Assembly: GCF_030272615.1 (NCBI RefSeq)
Contig: NC_081406.1
Span: 211,336,997-211,394,996 of the forward strand
Direction of reading: 5' to 3'
Length of the DNA: 58,000 nt
Source: Cryptomeria japonica
Taxonomy: Eukaryota > Streptophyta > Pinopsida > Cupressales > Cupressaceae
Shown: piece by piece, positions 57,432 through 58,000 of the stretch
Position numbering within the stretch: position 1 is the stretch's first letter
Layout of the letters: every line of letters begins with the position of its first letter
Position numbers and translations under genes: made by a program
The notes under the pieces: generated by a model
The model's database searches: none
Told to the model about the DNA's origin: nothing
The model's input: the letters and a program-made list of their open reading frames with translations, nothing else

Positions 57432-58000
57432 ATGTCTATTGAAACAAGGTTCCAAGAACCAATGATGCAACAAAGTTTGACGTATCAACCAACAATGCAA
57501 TCACAATTATATCCAACCCAACAACAAGGCAATATCGATCAAACTTTTTATGATGAAACAAATCTCCAAATACAAAAAACTAGAGGAGAAGCTAGCTCAA
57601 GAAAATGAGATATTGGAACAAAGAGTGAAAAACATTGCGAAGAATAGATCACAAATGTCCAAAGTGTTTCGAAAATTTCCAGGTCGAAATCCAAATATTG
57701 AGCCAATTGATGTAAGATCTCTTATTGAACGATCAGACATACCAGCTCTCCTCTCCCAAATAGAGATGATGAAACAATTTCAAGAAAGGAGACACCATCA
57801 ATTTCAACATTATGTGCCTCCACAACAAGAACAAGAAGGTGTTTACTATCAATTTGATTTTCAACCAATACAACCAATGGTTCAACCAATTATCCAACAT
57901 ATTCAACCAATACAACCAATGGTCCAATTTCAACAATATGTCCAACCAACTATACAATGTCAACAAATAGTCCAACCAATGGTGGAATATCAACAAGTTC
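57432..58000 (+). pseudogene. E2 gag, N-terminal part, running off the window
   Basis: ATG 57432 opens a Gln-rich frame that is blocked at 57606. The +1 frame continues from about 57563 to the window edge. The two join at a run of six A near 57564-57569, where one A fewer would keep a single frame, so a one-base insertion is likely. The joined frame has a coiled-coil-like segment rich in Leu, Glu and Lys (57568-57640). A segment with Val-Phe-Arg-Lys-Phe-Pro-Gly follows, then a Gln/Pro-rich part with repeats of Gln-Pro-Ile-Gln-Pro-Met-Val-Gln (57860-57990). ATG 57553 in the second frame is an alternative start. The zinc knuckle and core are beyond the edge. Confidence 0.65.

Larger units (their letters stand above)
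53761..58000 (+). mobile_element. E2: 5' part of a Tat-like Ty3/gypsy element, plus strand, cut by the window edge
   Basis: A 1590-bp LTR is followed by a primer-binding site identical over 13 bases to that of E1, a 2-kb leader with a short-phrase repeat, and the start of gag. The LTR opens TGTAGACACCTAAAAAT, close to that of O. O, E1 and E2 therefore belong to one group. Pol and the 3' LTR lie beyond 58000. Confidence 0.85.

Overview
This 58-kb window looks like plant nuclear DNA from a repeat-dense intergenic region, most likely a gymnosperm (conifer-like) genome; the taxon is an inference. The grounds are plant-specific element types (Tat-lineage Ty3/gypsy elements with two RNase H domains, plant mobile domain (PMD) genes, a plant L1-type LINE with an RNase H tail, Copia-type LTRs), deep nesting, and extensive decay. 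I see no ordinary host gene, tRNA, rRNA or CRISPR.

Layout. (1) Element O occupies 1-984 and resumes at 19750. Only the last 29 bases of its left LTR are in the window, followed by a polypurine tract, a repeat-rich leader and a decayed PMD gene. (2) Element E1 (990-19744, target duplication GATAA) is inserted in O. It is a complete 18.8-kb Tat element with two 1428-bp LTRs about 97.5% identical by hand count. Gag-protease-RT-RNaseH-RNaseH-integrase lie on the minus strand. A PMD gene lies convergently on the plus strand between pol and the 3' LTR. (3) 20600-22815 holds decayed Copia-LTR-like pieces and a 54-bp tandem repeat. (4) Element A (22821-41115, duplication CTTTC) is an old gag-only Copia-type element on the minus strand. 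Its left LTR carries a solo LTR, S1 (25043-26283, GTGAC). Its right LTR carries element C (32111-40564, CCATG). C holds one long decayed reading frame of unknown family, and that frame is itself split by solo LTR D (34414-36055, CCAGG). (5) 41121-45358 and 52938-53760 form one old AT-rich stretch with an integrase scrap. It is split by a full-length LINE on the minus strand (45375-52921, 16-bp duplication). (6) Element E2 starts at 53761 with a 1590-bp LTR, a primer-binding site and a gag start, and runs off the right edge.

Main points. The antisense PMD gene occurs in the same place in two independent elements (O and E1). In E1 both convergent coding units are preceded by arrays of the same 11-base phrase in the same sense. 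Element C is a TSD-flanked unit without detectable LTRs or pol, with one frame of about 1.1 thousand codons behind a nine-copy two-part repeat. In-frame stops across E1, O and C are mostly TAG, with some TGA or TAA, at places where the family has Gln or Arg. This fits C-to-T decay at methylated CHG and CG sites. All computed identities and alignments here are by eye.
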